From Delphinus delphis (Eukaryota > Chordata > Mammalia > Artiodactyla > Delphinidae), in assembly GCF_949987515.2 (NCBI RefSeq), contig NC_082687.1, positions 27,182,132 through 27,246,131 on the forward strand: a DNA stretch of 64,000 nt, in the 5' to 3' direction. Shown piece by piece: positions 60,551 to 64,000 of this stretch. The notes under the pieces were generated by a model. That model ran no database searches and was not told the origin of the DNA. It worked only from the letters and a program-made list of their open reading frames with translations. Position 1 is the first letter of the stretch, and each line of letters starts with the position of its first letter. The position numbers and the translations under genes are program-made.

Positions 60551-61630
60551 AAAAACATTGTCAGAAGCCCTTCCTCATACCCACACGGTCACCATCCACC
60601 CCCATGATATGTGAGCACGCTCCTGACTTCTGACACCACAGGCGAGGGTTGCTGCATTTGACATTTTTTGTAAATGGAATCAAACATAATATACCAATGT
60701 GTCTGGCTTCTTTTGCTTATCTTGTGAGATTCATTCCTGTTGAGTGAATCAGTGGATCATTCACTCTCATTGCAGTACAGTATTCCATGGTATGAATATA
60801 CCACCACCCTCCTGTTCTGCTCTTGATGGGTACTTGAGTTGCTTCGGTTTTGGACTGTTACCAAGGGTGCTGCTGCCGAGAACATTCTGCTATGTGTCCT
60901 TTAGTGAATGGTCCTATGAATGACATTTTGGGGTCGTTGGGAATGTGTGTGTTCAACATTAGTAGATACTGCCTAACTAACAGTTCTCCAGAGTGGTTGT
61001 ACCATTTAATTATTCCCACCCAGTTACTCTATGACAGTTCCAGTTTCTTCGTGTCCTTGCCCAAGCTTAATATTCACTTAAAGCCATCCTGATGGGTGTA
61101 TAGGAATCCTTTATTGTGGTTTTAATTTCTGTTTTTCTGATAACTAATGAGGTTTAGTGCTTTTTCCATACACTTATTGGTGGTATGGCTGTCCCCTTTC
61201 ATGAAGTTTCTGCTCCATGCTTTTCCCTGTTTTTCTTTTGGGTTCTCTCTTTTCTGATTTGTAGGAGTTCTGTGTAATCTGATTGCTTGGTCTTTCTCAA
61301 CTCTATATGTTTCAGATTTTTAGTGTTTTTTTCAACTGAATTTTTATTTTATCTATGTTTCCTAAAATTTTAGCAGAAAAGATACTTAATTTTTACAATG
61401 ATAAGAAGGTGAAACTATTATCGTTTTGAAAAAAAAGTTCTCTAAGTCAAGCAGAGAAAGATAAATACTGTATCATCTCACTTATTTGTGGACTCTTAAA
61501 AAAAAAAAAATCCAAAACAAAAAACCCAAGTTCATAGGTACAGAGAACAGATGGATGGTTGACAGAGGTGAGAGGCCAGGGGGTGGGCAAAGTGGGAGAA
61601 GTGGGTCAAAAGGTACAGACTTCCAATTAT

Positions 61631-61662
61631 AAGATAAATGAGAAAAAAAAAAGATAAATGAG
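61631..61662 (+). mobile_element. Possible poly(A)-only insertion with 12-bp duplication
   Basis: aagataaatgag (61631-61642), 8 extra A (61643-61650), then aagataaatgag again (61651-61662), inside an L1 3' UTR whose consensus has one copy. A tandem duplication with A-run growth is an alternative. Confidence 0.45.
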
Positions 61663-61746
61663 TCATGAGGATGTAACGTACAGCATGATGACTATAGTTG
61701 CTAATACTGTATTGTATATTTGAAAGTTGTTAAGAGAGTAGATCTT

Positions 61747-62030
61747 TTTTTATATAAATTTATTTTATGTATGTATTTTTGGCTGCATTGGATCTTTGTT
61801 GCTACACGTGGGCTTCTCATTGCAGTGGCCTCTCCTGCTGCGGAGCACGGGCTCCAGGCACGCGGGCTTCAGTAGTTGTGGCTTGCGGGCTCTGGAGCGC
61901 TGGGTCAGCAGTTGTAGCACACGGGCTTAGCTGCTCTGTGGCATGTGGGATCCTCCCGGACCAGGGCTCGAACCCGTGTCTCCTGCATTGGCAGGCGGAC
62001 TCCTAACCACTGCGCCACCAGGGAAGTCCC
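61747..62030 (-). mobile_element. Long-form SINE with perfect 15-bp duplication
   Basis: Antisense SINE with tail tttatgtatgtatttttggc and head ccaccagggaagtccc. Flanked by aagagagtagatctt at 61732-61746 and 62031-62045 with no mismatch, splitting a known L1 3' UTR motif. Confidence 0.94.
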
Positions 62031-62202
62031 AAGAGAGTAGATCTTAAAAATTCTCATCACAAGAAAAAAAAATTGGTAACTTATTGTGGTGATCATTTTG
62101 CAGTGTATCCAAATATTGAATCACTATGTTGTACACCTGAAACTAATATAATGTTACATGTCAATTGCACCTTAGTTATAAAAACCAAACAAAAAAGCCC
62201 CA

Positions 62203-62219
62203 CCAAATTCCCTGTTCTT
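62203..62219. repeat. Target-site duplication of short L1 end, left copy
   Basis: ccaaattccctgttctt, identical to 62349-62365. Confidence 0.95.
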
Positions 62220-62348
62220 TTTTTTTTTACATCTTTATTGGAGTATAATTGCTTTACAATGGTGTGTTAGTTTCTGCTTTATAACAAAGTGAATCAGTTA
62301 TACATATGTTCCCATGTCTCTTCCCTCTTGCTTCTCCCTCCCTCCCAC
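62220..62348 (-). mobile_element. 129-bp L1 3' end insertion
   Basis: T-run, catctttattggagtataat, ggtgtgttagtttctgcttt, down to cttgcttctccctccctccc. Same subfamily as L1 #1/#2. Flanked by a perfect 17-bp target-site duplication; a close analogue of 40908-41026. Confidence 0.95.
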
Positions 62349-62365
62349 CCAAATTCCCTGTTCTT
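62349..62365. repeat. Target-site duplication of short L1 end, right copy
   Basis: Perfect 17-bp match to 62203-62219. Confidence 0.95.
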
Positions 62366-63055
62366 GATCTGCTTTACCTTTCTTTCCCCTTCCCTTCCCT
62401 TTCTTCTGTTTTGAACCATTGGTCTGAAACCCACCCTCTCCATCCTCTTCAGCACGTCACTCTTTAACCTCTTTTTTTGTAAAAATTGGTAAATTTAGCC
62501 GTGGACCCCTTCTCTGTCTTTCGATTCCCCAGTCTCCCGTAACTCTGGATAGCACTAGCTCCCCAGTTCGCAGGTTTCTTCTCACTTGACTTTCTGATGA
62601 CCCTGAAACTCCCTGGTCCTCTTGTCTCTTCCTCCTCCTGTGCTTTGCTTAGCTCCCCTGTACGTCTTTGGAGCTCTTTTCCCCACCGCATCCTCTGTTA
62701 GCCTCTGAAGTACTCGGGCAGCCTTGGCCACGTGCCGGAGGTCACACCCTTTGGAGAGCGTGGCTGGCCTTCAGCTCTAAAGCCTCTTCCCCTTCCCAGA
62801 TACCTGCTAGGATACCAGCCCCTGAATGTCACTTTCTCCATCACTTCCACCATCGTCTTCCTCCCCAAACCCGCTTCACCTCCTGGGTTCCTGTCTGTCA
62901 GCAGAACTGACCGTACTGCCAGGTAACCAGGACATGAAACGTCAGTCATCTTTGCCTCTTTCCTTTGACCCGTAGCCGGTCTGAGGCTAAATCCTGTCAA
63001 TTCTACCTCTTCCATAGTAGCTCTGACATAAGAGGAACACAGACATCAACAGTGA
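62366..63055. other. Unannotated intronic sequence
   Basis: About 690 bp, pyrimidine-rich at the start. Overlapping frames at 62464-63015 have no recognised domain or splice sites. Confidence 0.5.
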
Positions 63056-63059
63056 CGTG

Positions 63060-63300
63060 AACAGCATCAGCAGTGACTGCTAACAGCGGTCCAGCGCCTC
63101 TGTATGCCAGGTGCTGGGGCTAAGTGCTTTGCAGATGCCGCCTCACGGAATCTCAAGTGGCCTTCTGAGGTAGTGCTATTCGCTTCATTTTGCAGGTGAG
63201 GACCCTGAGGCCCAGCGAGGTTAGGTAACTTGCCCAAGGCCACTTAGCTGTCACTTGGAAGCGGTGATTCCACCATCTGACTGCAAACTGTACTTCTTTG
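63060..63300 (-). repeat. MIR SINE relic, antisense
   Basis: gtatgccaggtgctggggct, ttcattttgcaggtgaggac and ggttaggtaacttgcccaag appear in antisense MIR order. One of the better preserved MIRs here. Confidence 0.88.
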
Positions 63301-63534
63301 CTCTATTTCCTTATTTGTAGTTTGATCTCTTTCCCCACCCCAGTCCCCGCCCCTTCCTACCTCAATACTTCTTGACCACATAGCGGTTCCCTCTTAGTTT
63401 GCTCTTTTCCCCATTCTAATTCATCCTCTACAAATGTCAGGTATGTCTTCCCCCCAATTTAACTCTCCTCATATCCCTTCCTTGCTTTACTTTCAGTGAC
63501 TAATTTAGAAGCAACCAGTAAAGGCAAGTTCTCT

Positions 63535-64000
63535 TTTTTAACTAATTTTTATTGGAGTATAGTTGATCTACAATGTTGTGTTAGTTTCTGCTGTACAGCA
63601 AAGTGAAGCATTTATACATATATCTACTCTTTTTTAGATTCTTTTGCCAGGTAGGTCATTACAGAGTATTGAGCAGAGTTCCCTGTGCTATACAGTAGGT
63701 CCTCATTAGTTATCTATTTTATCTATAGTAGTGTGTATATGTCAATCCTGATCTCCCAATTTATCCCTCCCCCCACTTCCCCCTTGGTAACCATAAGTTT
63801 GTTTTCTACATCTGTGACTCTATTTCTGTTTTGTAAATAAGTTCATTTGTACCATTGTTTTTTAGATTCCACCTATAAGCGATATCATATATTTGTCTTT
63901 CTCTGACTTACTGCACTCAGTATGACATTCTCTAGGTCCATCCATGTTGCTGCACGTGGTATTATTTTGTTCTTCTTCTTATTTTTTAATTTTTATGTAT
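63535..64000 (-). mobile_element. L1 3' end, antisense, running off the window
   Basis: attggagtatagttgatcta, gctatacagtaggtcctcat and gtccatccatgttgctgcac: 3' UTR of the same subfamily as the L1s at 19 kb and 25 kb. The remainder is outside the window. Confidence 0.9.

Larger units (their letters stand above)
60075..61330 (-). mobile_element. Old L1M-type fragment, antisense, carrying two SINEs
   Basis: gttgaaatataacagaaatg, gtgtgcagcttaatgaattt, then after the SINE pair gtaaatggaatcaaacataa and gtgagattcattcctgttga: the 3' region of an old L1 in antisense. Confidence 0.7.
61440..62202 (+). mobile_element. L1 3' end (L1MA-like), sense, carrying a SINE
   Basis: gatgtaacgtacagcatgat, tgactatagttgctaatact, then across the SINE gtacacctgaaactaatata is the classic 3' UTR of middle-aged L1 families. 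Contains the small insertion at 61631-61662 and the SINE at 61747-62030. Confidence 0.8.

Noticed and set aside
53420..64000. Search for the next ARHGAP10 exon
   Set aside because: No segment with flanking splice sites encodes the expected continuation of the RhoGAP domain; the exon is assumed to be beyond the window.

Overview
This window is nuclear DNA from a mammal, almost certainly a cetacean. It carries many copies of a roughly 200-bp tRNA-derived SINE of the kind typical of whales and dolphins, artiodactyl-type L1 elements, and older mammalian repeats (MIR, MER5/MER20, an MLT1-type LTR). Almost all of it is intron. No prokaryotic, viral or CRISPR-like system is present.

The only host gene I can support lies on the + strand. 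Five short exons at 73-118 (left edge uncertain), 1978-2043, 30999-31073, 37444-37531 and 53361-53419 join in frame. They encode the end of the linker after the PH domain and the first half of a RhoGAP domain. The joined product contains QLDKMGF, ETRGIND, GLYRVVG with the arginine finger, and LPEPLMTYELHGDF, which identifies it as ARHGAP10 (GRAF2), a BAR-PH-RhoGAP-SH3 protein. The next exon is not found before base 64000. Introns are about 1.9, 29.0, 6.4 and 15.8 kb, followed by more than 10.6 kb.

Layout: 1-2043 holds two exons. 2044-30998 is a large intron with a full-length antisense L1 (4017-11143), several truncated L1s, SINEs and DNA-transposon relics. 30999-37531 holds two exons and mostly unique sequence. 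37532-53360 carries a second full-length antisense L1 (about 39362-46612) and a long old L1 (49747-52300). 53361-64000 has one exon, then unique sequence, then a dense pile of retroelements from about 59 kb onward.

The most interesting observations are small. There is a frame-compatible 18-nt candidate microexon just upstream of the arginine-finger exon (12310-12327). Two insertions appear to consist of poly(A) alone flanked by direct repeats (58588-58630 and 61631-61662). Two L1 3'-end insertions of only about 120-130 bp have 16- and 17-bp perfect target-site duplications (TSDs) and truncate within a few tens of bases of each other (40908-41026 and 62220-62348). Together these suggest repeated, extremely short target-primed reverse transcription products in this lineage.
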